Source: Streptomyces longispororuber (lineage in GTDB: Bacteria; Actinomycetota; Actinomycetes; Streptomycetales; Streptomycetaceae). Taken from it: a stretch of 38,534 nucleotides of DNA. How positions within the stretch are numbered: position 1 is the stretch's first letter; the number at the start of each line of letters is the position of its first letter. The stretch is taken from contig NZ_BNBT01000074.1 in assembly GCF_014656095.1 (NCBI RefSeq), positions 1 to 38,534 on the forward strand, given 5' to 3'. Below the pieces are notes generated by a model. It did no database searches, had not been told where the DNA came from, and saw only the letters and a list, made by a program, of their open reading frames with translations. The position numbers and the translations under genes are program-made. This document shows, piece by piece, positions 16,363-23,247 of this stretch.

Positions 16363-16854
16363 ACCCTCCCCTTGCCTATCAAGGTGGATCGTCAGACTGA
16401 TTTTAAGCTCCGGGTTGCAGACTTCTCGCTCTTGATGGCACAGCAGTTGTTTTGCACTCTATAACCTGTTGCGGTTCCGTTGTGTCGAACTCTGACGCTA
16501 CAGTGTGCTCTCAAAACCCAGAGGAGATGCTGTCGTCTACAAGGGAGCCCATGACGGTCCGGTAGGCGCCCCGCCGCGCACTCGGCGAGGCGGACGGCAA
16601 TGCCCGCGACGAGCGGTGGCCAGGTCAGCCATCGGTCGGGAAAGGTACCGTCGCCCCCGATATCGCACACATGCTTGAAGGCTCAGGCAGGCCGGGCAAC
16701 GCAGACTTCACCGTGGAGCCGGTCTGCGGCCTGGCGAAGCCATCAGCCACGGAGCTGAAAGTGCACCGCCGCCGTACCCAGTCCTTGTGACCAGGGGCCC
16801 GGGATGCCCGCACCGGGTACGACCCTGGACGGGCACGATATCGTGGAAGGCCTG
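16363..16854. other. No gene supported
   Basis: Frames on both strands lack ribosome sites and recognisable motifs. The stretch next to 16362 is AT-richer and should hold the promoter of the minus-strand gene. The right part may promote the coiled-coil gene at 16855. Confidence 0.35.
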
Positions 16855-17160
16855 ATGACCGCCGCACATGATCTGGGGGAGTCCCGCGTGGCCGATGACC
16901 GCATCGAGCAGAACGAGATCGACTCGCTGACCCGCCGCGTCGAAGCGGTGGAGGACCGGGTGGAGTCGCTGCAGGTGCAGACGGGCGGCAACTTCGCTGC
17001 TGTCATCGAGGGCCAGGCCGCGCTGCGCCGTGAGGTGCGCGAAGGTTTCACCAAGGTCAACGCCCGCTTCGATGCCCTCGAGGAGAAGATGGACCGGCAT
17101 CAGGCACAGATCGTCGAGCTGCTGTCGGCGCTGGTCGGCAAGTCTCCGAACGCCAGCTGA
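16855..17160 (+). CDS. Coiled-coil protein
   Basis: About 101 residues. ATG 16855 is preceded by GGAAGG at good distance; ATG 16804 and GTG 16888 (after GGGGGA) are alternative starts. Residues about 15-90 have continuous heptads (IDSLTRRVEAVEDRVESLQV, then AALRREVREGFTKVNARFDALEEKMD), giving a long coiled coil. A gene with similar architecture lies at 22852-23172 on the minus strand, beside the intact STAND ATPase, just as this one sits beside the decayed TPR ATPase copy. The paired arrangement hints that such a coiled-coil gene travels with the ATPase (inference). A strong terminator follows. Confidence 0.65.
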   Translation: MTAAHDLGESRVADDRIEQNEIDSLTRRVEAVEDRVESLQVQTGGNFAAVIEGQAALRREVREGFTKVNARFDALEEKMDRHQAQIVELLSALVGKSPNAS

Positions 17161-17171
17161 GCAATCTGATC

Positions 17172-17209
17172 AGGGCTGAGACTCCCGTGGCGGGGGTCCA
17201 GCCCTTTTT
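17172..17209 (+). terminator. Rho-independent terminator
   Basis: AGGGCTG (17172) pairs with CAGCCCT (17199-17205). Inner GACTCCCG pairs with CGGGGGTC, apart from minor mismatch, and TTTTT follows. It ends the coiled-coil gene 11 bases after its stop. Confidence 0.8.
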
Positions 17210-17249
17210 CGTGCCTGCTCGGCAGATATCTCCTCCTGCGCCCCGACGG

Positions 17250-17845
17250 CGCGTGCATCTCGGCGCCTGTGCCTGCGCGGTCTGGAGGGCGGTGGGGAAG
17301 TCGCCGGCCAGGCGGGCGAGGTGGGCCAGAGCGCGGCGGGCGGCGGTGGTGCGACCGAGGTCCCGGTCAGCTTTGCCGAGTAGCACACCGCCATGTCCCG
17401 TAGCTTCGCGGGCAGCAGGTCAGCTGCGGTGACGGCGGCGAGGCGGGTGGCGGTGCGCTCGCGGTGTTCGTACTGCCGGCGGGCGAGTGCGCTGAGCGGT
17501 TCGACCAGAGCGTCGGCGGCCGTCACCAGGCCACGGTCCGGGTCGGTGGGCGGTGTGGGCGGGGCGAGGGGTTCCCAGATGGAGTCGCCGACGTAGCGCC
17601 AGGCGGCCTCGGGCAGCCAGCCCGGCCAGGCCGAAGTCGCGGGCCAGGGTCAGGCCCTGGCGCAGGCGGGCGATGAGCGTCCGGCGGTCGCCCGCGATGG
17701 GGCGGTGGCTGAGCTCGGTGAAGGCGCGCTCGGCGGCCTGGTGCCAGTCGGCAGGCATCCAGCGGTCATCGCTGTGGCCGCCTGCGCCCCGCAGGGCGGA
17801 GCAGTCCAGGGCATCAGGGGGACGGGTTGTCGGCCGACAGGCTCC
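17250..17845 (-). pseudogene. Decayed TPR-region copy of a STAND ATPase
   Basis: Minus-strand pieces align with residues about 490-700 of the intact protein at 23248-25923: DDRWMPADWHQAAERAFTEL...LRQGLTLARDFGLAG, then in another frame AADALVEPLSALARRQYEHR and LLPAKLRDMAVCYSAKL, then in a third frame GKADRDLGRTTAARRALAHL and ARLAGDFPTALQTAQ. At least two frameshifts (near 17640 and 17370) and loss of both the NTPase domain and the C-terminus make it non-functional. Confidence 0.75.
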
Positions 17846-18381
17846 TGACGGATGACGGGCTCGATGAGGCGGCTCGCAGAGGCCCGCTACGGGCGGCCCA
17901 CCCTCCCAAGTCGGTGCAAATATGCAACGTGCCAAGCAGGTAGCGCGAGGATCTTGCAGCGGTTCGGACTGGCGTTGACAGAACGGTCATTCCTGTTGGC
18001 GCGTGATCCGGTTGACGCAATTCCGGTATGTCCGGAATTTCCGTGAGCACTGAAAGCGTGGGCCAGGGCTCGACTGTCTCAGTTTGAACGGAACTGGTCA
18101 TTCCCGCTCACTCTAGAGCGGGTGCGGCGTCATTATTGAGCCTAATGGCGAGAAATGTGCGCCTGGGAGCGATCGTGGGGGCGTACCCGGGTTTGGGGTG
18201 GGTGCGTGGTCGCATATGCCCATAACGCTACGTGGCGATAGCGCGACGATCGGTCCGCGAAGTAGGGTCCGGGTCACCGGTATACAGCCGGGAAGACAGC
18301 GCCCTGGCGGGCCGGTCAAAACCATGCCAGGGCCTGTCGATCTTCACCATCCAGTCGATGACGAACAAGGGGAGTTCCCTC
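17846..18381. other. No gene supported
   Basis: A moderately AT-richer stretch between a pseudogene and a small membrane-protein gene. A 95-codon minus frame (17814-18101) lacks recognisable features. The last 100 bases presumably hold the promoter of the gene at 18382. Confidence 0.35.
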
Positions 18382-18651
18382 ATGTCACCAGACCAGTATC
18401 AGTTCCGAAGTCAGGGCCACGGAGTGTCTCTGGCTTCGGGCTGCGAAGCTATCATGCCGTTTTCCACGGCATTTGAAACGGCCGATGACTTCTCGGTCAC
18501 GGCACGCGGTGCCTTCTTCATCGCGCTCCTGGTGCTGCCGCTCATTGCCATCAGCGGCACGGCGAGCCCTCTCGCGCTCACGCTGGTGACCGTGGCGGCA
18601 GCCGCAGGGCAGTCAACGTACGTCGTCTACCGGCGAGTTCGCCGCATGTGA
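18382..18651 (+). CDS. Small membrane protein, 89 residues
   Basis: ATG 18382 follows AAGGGGAG at the right distance; the open frame extends further up but without a better start. The first 40 residues are polar (MSPDQYQFRSQGHGVSLASG). Then come two hydrophobic helices, FFIALLVLPLIAISG and LALTLVTVAAAAGQS, and a basic end YRRVRRM. Probably a two-pass inner-membrane protein of unknown function. Two strong hairpins follow the stop. Confidence 0.6.
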   Translation: MSPDQYQFRSQGHGVSLASGCEAIMPFSTAFETADDFSVTARGAFFIALLVLPLIAISGTASPLALTLVTVAAAAGQSTYVVYRRVRRM

Positions 18652-18655
18652 CCTT

Positions 18656-18708
18656 GTGCGGCCCTGCGGGGCCGCACACCCGCGGCCGGGGCCCCAAGCG
18701 GGCCCCGG
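18656..18708 (+). terminator. Two consecutive GC hairpins
   Basis: GTGCGGCCC (18656) pairs with GGGCCGCAC (18669-18677) around a TGCG loop. CCGGGGCCC (18686) pairs with GGGCCCCGG (18700-18708). There is no T-run, as is common for Streptomyces terminators. They lie directly after the small membrane protein gene. Confidence 0.6.
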
Positions 18709-18818
18709 GCCGTCACGACGACCCGCGTCAGCGATGAATTAGCTGTGGTCTGGGCCATCAACGACCGCCCAAGCGCGCGAAATGGCCCGGCAGCATCCCC
18801 TGAAAGGGGCACCCCGTG

Positions 18819-18975
18819 ATGGCACTACCCCGGCGCCGGATCTGCGCGAACTGCCAGCGCCCGTTCACCCCCAGGCCCGGCCCGCCCCAAGGAGTACTGC
18901 GGCAACCCCTGCCGCTCCGCCGCCCGCCGCAAAGCCCCCGCCGAGGACAGCAGTCAGGCTGCTCAGCACAACAAG
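18819..18975 (+). pseudogene. Out-of-frame zinc-finger N-terminus of the following HTH gene
   Basis: ATG 18819 reads ALPRRRICANCQRPFTPRPG; the frame then changes. The continuation EYCGNPCRSAARRKAPAEDS is in the frame of the downstream gene. Joined, they give a CxxC...CxxxC zinc-binding module of a sort common at the N-terminus of Streptomyces HTH proteins. The frame break lies between about 18865 and 18890. Either the gene is damaged here, or a sequencing error or programmed frameshift separates the halves. Confidence 0.6.
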
Positions 18976-19926
18976 GTGATCACCGAGATAGCCGAGGCCT
19001 TCCAGGTGGAGAGCAACGCGATGACGAACGCCGCCGTCGAGCAGCAGGGCTCCGCGGCCCTGCTGGCCCACAGCGCCAGCCTCGCGCGCCAACTGGAGGA
19101 CTTCGAGGCAGCCGTCATCCGCCGCGGCCGCGCGCAAGGCGAATCCTGGGAGGAGCTCGCCTCCCACCTCAGCATCAGCGCCGAGCGGCTGCGCAAGAAG
19201 TGGTCCTCCGACAAGCTCAACCGGCGCCTGGAACAGCGCGCCTCGCGCACGACCAGCTCGGCGTCAAACCCGCTCTCAGGCCCCGCGTCCTTGCCGCGCC
19301 AGCGCCCCGGCGGCCCGCTCGGGCCCCCGCCCGCCGACGTCGCGGACCCCGATTCCGATCCGCCCGGCACGGCCGCGGGCGCCACGCCGCGCTCTCCCCA
19401 CCAGCACCTGGCGGCGGCCCTGTCGTTCCTGCAGACCCAGGGCGACCGGCCGCTGCGCGTCCTGGAGGGCCACGCCGGCATCTCCCCGTCCTACGTCTCG
19501 CGCGTCCTGGCCGGAGAGCGCCGGCCGTCCTGGCCGGTCACCATGGCCCTGGCCGAGGCCTGCGGCGAACCACCAAGCACCCTGTACCCGCTGTGGCGCG
19601 TCGCCCACGGCCAGCCCGTCGACGTCCGCGTCACCACCGCCGAACAGGCCGCCGAGGAGTTCCACCGCTTCCTGCGCAGCCTCCACCTCGCAGCCGCCCT
19701 GCCCGGCCCGGACTGCCTCGCCCGCCTCAGCCGCCGCCACCTGTCGCCCAGCGACATCACCCAGGTCCTCGAGGGCCGAAGCGTCCCGGACTGGCCCACC
19801 GCCGCCCGCCTGGTCGTGGCACTGCAGGGCCGGCCCGCCGACATCCGCCCGCTGTGGCACGCCGCCCGCACCCTGCCCGCGCCGCCCCAGCACACCACCT
19901 CCATGTACGCCGACGCCTTCGGCTGA
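18976..19926 (+). CDS. HTH-type DNA-binding protein (main part)
   Basis: Up to 316 residues if started at GTG 18976, although there is no good ribosome site there and the natural N-terminus is probably the out-of-frame zinc-finger segment. Three HTH-like units are visible: ESWEELASHLSISAERLRKKW, HAGISPSYVSRVLAGERRPS-WPVTMALAEACG (XRE-like), and RRHLSPSDITQVLEGRSVPD (degenerate repeat of the same). A Pro/Gly-rich linker separates the first from the others. This is the pattern of Streptomyces XRE-type regulators. Followed after 62 bases by the DUF742 gene, probably co-transcribed. Confidence 0.65.
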   Translation: MITEIAEAFQVESNAMTNAAVEQQGSAALLAHSASLARQLEDFEAAVIRRGRAQGESWEELASHLSISAERLRKKWSSDKLNRRLEQRASRTTSSASNPLSGPASLPRQRPGGPLGPPPADVADPDSDPPGTAAGATPRSPHQHLAAALSFLQTQGDRPLRVLEGHAGISPSYVSRVLAGERRPSWPVTMALAEACGEPPSTLYPLWRVAHGQPVDVRVTTAEQAAEEFHRFLRSLHLAAALPGPDCLARLSRRHLSPSDITQVLEGRSVPDWPTAARLVVALQGRPADIRPLWHAARTLPAPPQHTTSMYADAFG

Positions 19927-19988
19927 CCCACACCCCGCCACCCCAACCCGCCCACGCCCGCCGACGCCCCGTCCCCGGGGGAGGACGC

Positions 19989-20369
19989 ATGCGCCCGATG
20001 ACCACCAGCCCGCCCCGGCCGCGCTACCAACTCGCCATCGAAGCCCTGGTGCTGACCACCGCCGATGCCGCGCAGGTCGCCCGACAGCTCCCCGAACAGC
20101 AGCGGATCTGCGCCCTGTGCCGCGAGGTGCGATCCGTCGCCGAGGCCTCCGCTGTGCTGGCCATACCCCTCGGCGTGGTCCGCATCCTGGTCGCCGACCT
20201 CGCCGAGGCCGGCCTCGTCACCATCCACCAGCCCCACAGTCACACCAGCACCGACACAAGACCCGACACCGCGCTCCTGGCCAGGGTCCTCCACGCGTTG
20301 CGTGGCGATTCCGCCCTCGCGCTGCTCCCGCAGAACACCGCCTCACTCCTGCAGCCCACCCAGGCCTGA
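19989..20369 (+). CDS. DUF742-family protein
   Basis: 126 residues; GGGGGAGGA lies just ahead of ATG 19989, and ATG 19998 is an alternative. ICALCREVRSVAEASAVLAI followed by PLGVVRILVADLAEAGLV is the hallmark of DUF742, a winged-helix-like family usually encoded within Streptomyces conservons (cvnC position) with a sensor-like kinase, a roadblock protein and a small GTPase. None of those partners is here, so this is an orphan member linked to an HTH gene. It probably helps in regulation. Confidence 0.75.
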   Translation: MRPMTTSPPRPRYQLAIEALVLTTADAAQVARQLPEQQRICALCREVRSVAEASAVLAIPLGVVRILVADLAEAGLVTIHQPHSHTSTDTRPDTALLARVLHALRGDSALALLPQNTASLLQPTQA

Positions 20370-20486
20370 AGCACCGCCGCGACCAGACCGCGGTCCCCGG
20401 CCGCCGCGCGACAACGCCTCGAGGACGGCCTGGCTGGCGCGCGTGCTCCCACCGCTGCCCGCGGTACCTCAGCGAAGGAAACACCC

Positions 20487-20792
20487 ATGGACAACAACGT
20501 CAACAACACCGCATTCGCCGACTGGCTGCTCCACCGGGCTCGCCTGGCCGGGTACGACACCGACGCCGACGACACCCACCTCACGGTCAGCGTCCTCGCG
20601 GCCATCGCAGTCGACGAAGGCCTGAGCCGAGATCAGACGGCCGCCCTGGCCCACTGCCTCGGAGTCACCTCCCGTGAGGTGACCGAGGCGTACACCGACG
20701 AGATGCGACAACGCCGCATGGCCCAGCTCCTGGACCATCCCTGCCTCGCCGAGCTCGACGCGCAGCTCGACCACATCGCACGCACCAGGTGA
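20487..20792 (+). CDS. Small helical protein, 101 residues
   Basis: ATG 20487 follows AAGGAAA. All-helical and acidic. LTVSVLAAIAVDEGLSRDQT and AALAHCLGVTSREVTEAYTD resemble an HTH-like helix pair, and the end reads LAELDAQLDHIARTR. A decayed copy of its second half lies at 8210-8390, with flanking similarity extending about 85 bases beyond the stop. Family not recognised; a DNA-binding or antitoxin-like role is possible but not shown. Confidence 0.65.
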   Translation: MDNNVNNTAFADWLLHRARLAGYDTDADDTHLTVSVLAAIAVDEGLSRDQTAALAHCLGVTSREVTEAYTDEMRQRRMAQLLDHPCLAELDAQLDHIARTR

Positions 20793-20849
20793 CCGCGGCC
20801 TACGCGCACATGCCGGCCCCCGGCAGAAAGGAGGCCACGAGGGGTGCGC

Positions 20850-21146
20850 CTAACGCCTGCGGGACTGCCGCAGGAGCCGGGCACACTCTGAGAAGACGGC
20901 TTCCACGCCTGCCCGGTCGGCAGGAGACAGACTCCGGCGCCGTGCAGACCAGGAGGCCTGCTGCTCCCTCAGCTCCTGCGCACGGGCTGGATCACCGGCC
21001 GACTCTGCTTCTGTGATCAGTGCGGAGAAGATGCCCACGACGTAGTTGATCCCGTCCAGGGCCACCTCGTAGGACGTCCCGTCCTCAGCTGACCACGTAG
21101 CCGTCCCCATGTCCCGCACGATCGATTCAGGTTCCTCGGACCCCAC
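20850..21146 (-). CDS. Hypothetical protein, 98 residues
   Basis: GTG 21146 is preceded by AGGGGGA. The protein reads GSEEPESIVRDMGTATWSAE, then a likely beta-alpha unit (TSYEVALDGINYVVGIFSAL), then charged helices rich in Arg and Glu ending LLRQSRRR. No signal peptide. Not recognised. It converges on the 101-residue gene, 57 bases apart. Confidence 0.5.
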   Translation of the reverse strand: MGSEEPESIVRDMGTATWSAEDGTSYEVALDGINYVVGIFSALITEAESAGDPARAQELREQQASWSARRRSLSPADRAGVEAVFSECARLLRQSRRR

Positions 21147-21653
21147 CGACGTCCCCCTGCCTCATCATGATCTACGGCCAGTCCGCCGCCGCCCTGACGC
21201 CTGGCCATGGACAGATGGTGGCAGCAGGCGCCGACAACCCCCTCCGAGTGGGGCGTAGTGCCGATGACGCGTGCCCCTACTCGGCTGGATCCTCTTCCGC
21301 ATCCGCTTGATCGGGCACGTGGGCAGAGGGCGGCGTCCGGTGAAGTTGCTGCGCCCGGGCGGCGGGCGAGGTACGCCTCATCCGCTGCGCTGCCGAGCAC
21401 TATGACGGTGGCTATCAGAGGAACCGGATGAGGTCATGCGGATATGAAGATCCCGAATTCCGCTTCTTCGTCGGGCAGCAGATTTTCAGCCAGCTTATTT
21501 GCTCTTGCGATCTGGTATTGCATGCTTCGGTGGCCCTGGTGTGAGATAGGCAGCATCGAAAATCAGGATGGCGGCCCCGTCCTCACGCTGCCGACGTTGC
21601 TTCAAGGCGGAAGTCAAGGAAGGTTCGAGGCTGCAGAAAAACAGAGGAGGCTG
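21147..21653. other. No gene supported
   Basis: The upstream extension of the secreted-protein frame (from 21444) is open but has no ribosome site comparable to GAGGAGG at 21644. An inverted repeat (CCTCATCCG about 21376, CGGATGAGG about 21425) lies in the middle. This stretch should hold the promoters of the two flanking divergent genes. Confidence 0.35.
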
Positions 21654-22175
21654 ATGCCGGTGCCGGCTCATGGAAGATCGTGGAGAAGGACACTTTCGCG
21701 GTCCTTAGCAGTGTTCTTCGGAACTCTCGCTTCGGTTGCTTACTTCGTCCTTCCTGCCGAAGCGGAGACTTACCGTCCATCGCCTACCGTAGAGGTGAAG
21801 GTGGGAGGAGGTGTCGAGGCTGAAGTCAAGTGCACCCTCTTCGCCAACAAGCCGAACTACAGCGGCTCGAAACTGACCGCGACCGGCGGCATCAGAAAGT
21901 GCACCCCCCGACCGCCCGCAGCGTGCGCCTTCGAAGTCGAGCTGCAGTTCTACGAGCAGAACGGGCCAGGGCCTGGCACATGGGTCACACACGCTACGAG
22001 TGACCGCAGCAGAGCGTGCCCACCGCCCTCACGTTCCGAGAAGGCTGGCGCCAGTTGCAGACCTGCCCCCAAGAAGTACTCCTACCGGACTTTGACATAC
22101 GGCGCTATCGTCGATGGGGGAGGCACGGATACTGGGTCGGCTACCAGTGGCGTGTTGGCAGTGAAATGCTACTAG
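21654..22175 (+). CDS. Secreted cysteine-containing protein
   Basis: 173 residues from ATG 21654 after an excellent GAGGAGG site. Signal peptide: MPVPAHGRSWRRTLSRS, hydrophobic LAVFFGTLASVAYFVLP, cut near AEA (about residue 35). The mature part is beta-rich (VEVKVGGGVEAEVKCTLF) with six Cys (VKCTL, IRKCTP, AACAF, RACPP, ASCRP, VKCY) compatible with three disulfides. The export signal is clear; function unknown. The following gene starts 31 bases later, probably in the same operon. Confidence 0.7.
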   Translation: MPVPAHGRSWRRTLSRSLAVFFGTLASVAYFVLPAEAETYRPSPTVEVKVGGGVEAEVKCTLFANKPNYSGSKLTATGGIRKCTPRPPAACAFEVELQFYEQNGPGPGTWVTHATSDRSRACPPPSRSEKAGASCRPAPKKYSYRTLTYGAIVDGGGTDTGSATSGVLAVKCY

Positions 22176-22206
22176 TCATTTCACCCATGTCGGGAGACGT
22201 CACTTC

Positions 22207-22665
22207 ATGACACATTCCCGCGTTCGGTCTTGCCGAGAGATCGGCAAGACCGTTATCGCGCATGTTGAAGGCAATGACGAATTGCGTTCATGGCTGAGCG
22301 AACGTTGCACAGCCTGGAAGATCGAGGAAGGCGGGTTCAAAAGGCGTCTTTCAGCATTATTCTTGGCCGTAGCGTATGCTCTTACGCCGGGCGAACCGAC
22401 GGAAGTTTCACCGGACCTGTCTCTGCTATCCATGCTTGAAGCTCTCGAAAAGAGAACAGTAGCTGACCTCTTCGCGCCGATAACGAGCGACGCAGACTAT
22501 GAAGCCGCTTACGATGTAAAGGAGGTATGGATTATCTCAACCGGGGCCACGCCCGTTCGTGCGCTTTATTGGTCACGCCTGCGCTATGCTGCGGCTGGAT
22601 TACTGACCTTGATGACTGCAGAGGGACTTCGCAAGCGCACCGTGCAGGATCTCGCGGAGTCGTAG
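22207..22665 (+). CDS. Hypothetical protein, 152 residues
   Basis: ATG 22207 follows CGGGAGA. THSRVRSCREIGKTVIAHVE opens a soluble alpha-helical protein with FKRRLSALFLAVAYALTPGE in the middle and a repeated motif: EALEKRTVADLFAPI near residue 82 and EGLRKRTVQDLAES at the end. Codon use is less GC-biased than typical Streptomyces genes. No family recognised. Confidence 0.55.
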   Translation: MTHSRVRSCREIGKTVIAHVEGNDELRSWLSERCTAWKIEEGGFKRRLSALFLAVAYALTPGEPTEVSPDLSLLSMLEALEKRTVADLFAPITSDADYEAAYDVKEVWIISTGATPVRALYWSRLRYAAAGLLTLMTAEGLRKRTVQDLAES

Positions 22666-22851
22666 CGCGGCGAGTCCCCCGCAAAACAGTGACCCGCACT
22701 GGCTGGCTGACAGTCCGGTCCGATGCTGCGCCGCTAGGTTCTGTCTCTTTGGGCGGCGTCGTGTCCAGATCAGGATGGCGGCGGCTGCCGCTGCCCGCCG
22801 GGCAGCGTGGCCCTCCTGGGCCGGGCAGCGACCATGCCCTCTGGCGTGAGG

Positions 22852-23172
22852 TTATGCGTTGTCGGGGTGGATGCCCTGGGCTTGGGCGAGGGCGGTCAGC
22901 AGTCGTTTGACGTCGCCGAGCTCGTTGTGGATCTCGCGGACGTCGCTCTTGACCTCGCGGACGTCGTCTTCGAGCGATTGGAGGCGCTGCGTGAGGGAGC
23001 GGTCGCCCGGTGCGCCGATGGCGTCGCCGAGGGAGTCGATGTTGCTGAAAGCTGTGCGCTGCTGAGATTCGATGTCGGCGAGCTTCTCGCTGTGCTCGGC
23101 CAGCGTGCGGCCTGTGCGGAAGGCGTCTGCCTCCAGGTCGCGCAGGCGTGCGTCGGTCGTCTCAGGAGTCAT
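22852..23172 (-). CDS. Coiled-coil protein beside the STAND ATPase
   Basis: 106 residues from ATG 23172. Continuous heptads run through most of the length: TDARLRDLEADAFRTGRTLA, EHSEKLADIESQQ, LTQRLQSLEDDVREVKSDVR, EIHNELGDVKRLLTALAQ. It resembles in architecture the 16855-17160 protein, which sits next to the decayed ATPase copy. It lies 75 bases downstream of the ATPase gene on the same strand, so the two are probably transcribed together. Confidence 0.65.
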   Translation of the reverse strand: MTPETTDARLRDLEADAFRTGRTLAEHSEKLADIESQQRTAFSNIDSLGDAIGAPGDRSLTQRLQSLEDDVREVKSDVREIHNELGDVKRLLTALAQAQGIHPDNA

Positions 23173-23247
23173 GCACCCCATCCTCTCAGACCCTGACAGG
23201 CCCCCGTGCCGGTACCGCCGACGAGGAACGACGGGCGCTGGCACGGG

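Noticed and set aside
17975..18010. A TTGACA hexamer that could be a -35 box
   Set aside because: No acceptable -10 hexamer at 16-19 bases and no gene positioned to use it.
17814..18101. A 95-codon minus-strand frame beginning MTSSVQTETVEPW
   Set aside because: A few bases before the ATG are purine-rich, but the sequence runs into the TPR pseudogene and has no recognisable domain; too weak to call.
18816..20369. Reading 18816-20369 as one 517-residue protein
   Set aside because: Only the zinc-finger start and the DUF742 end of this frame are real; the middle overlaps the HTH gene in another frame and reads as Arg/Pro/Ala noise.
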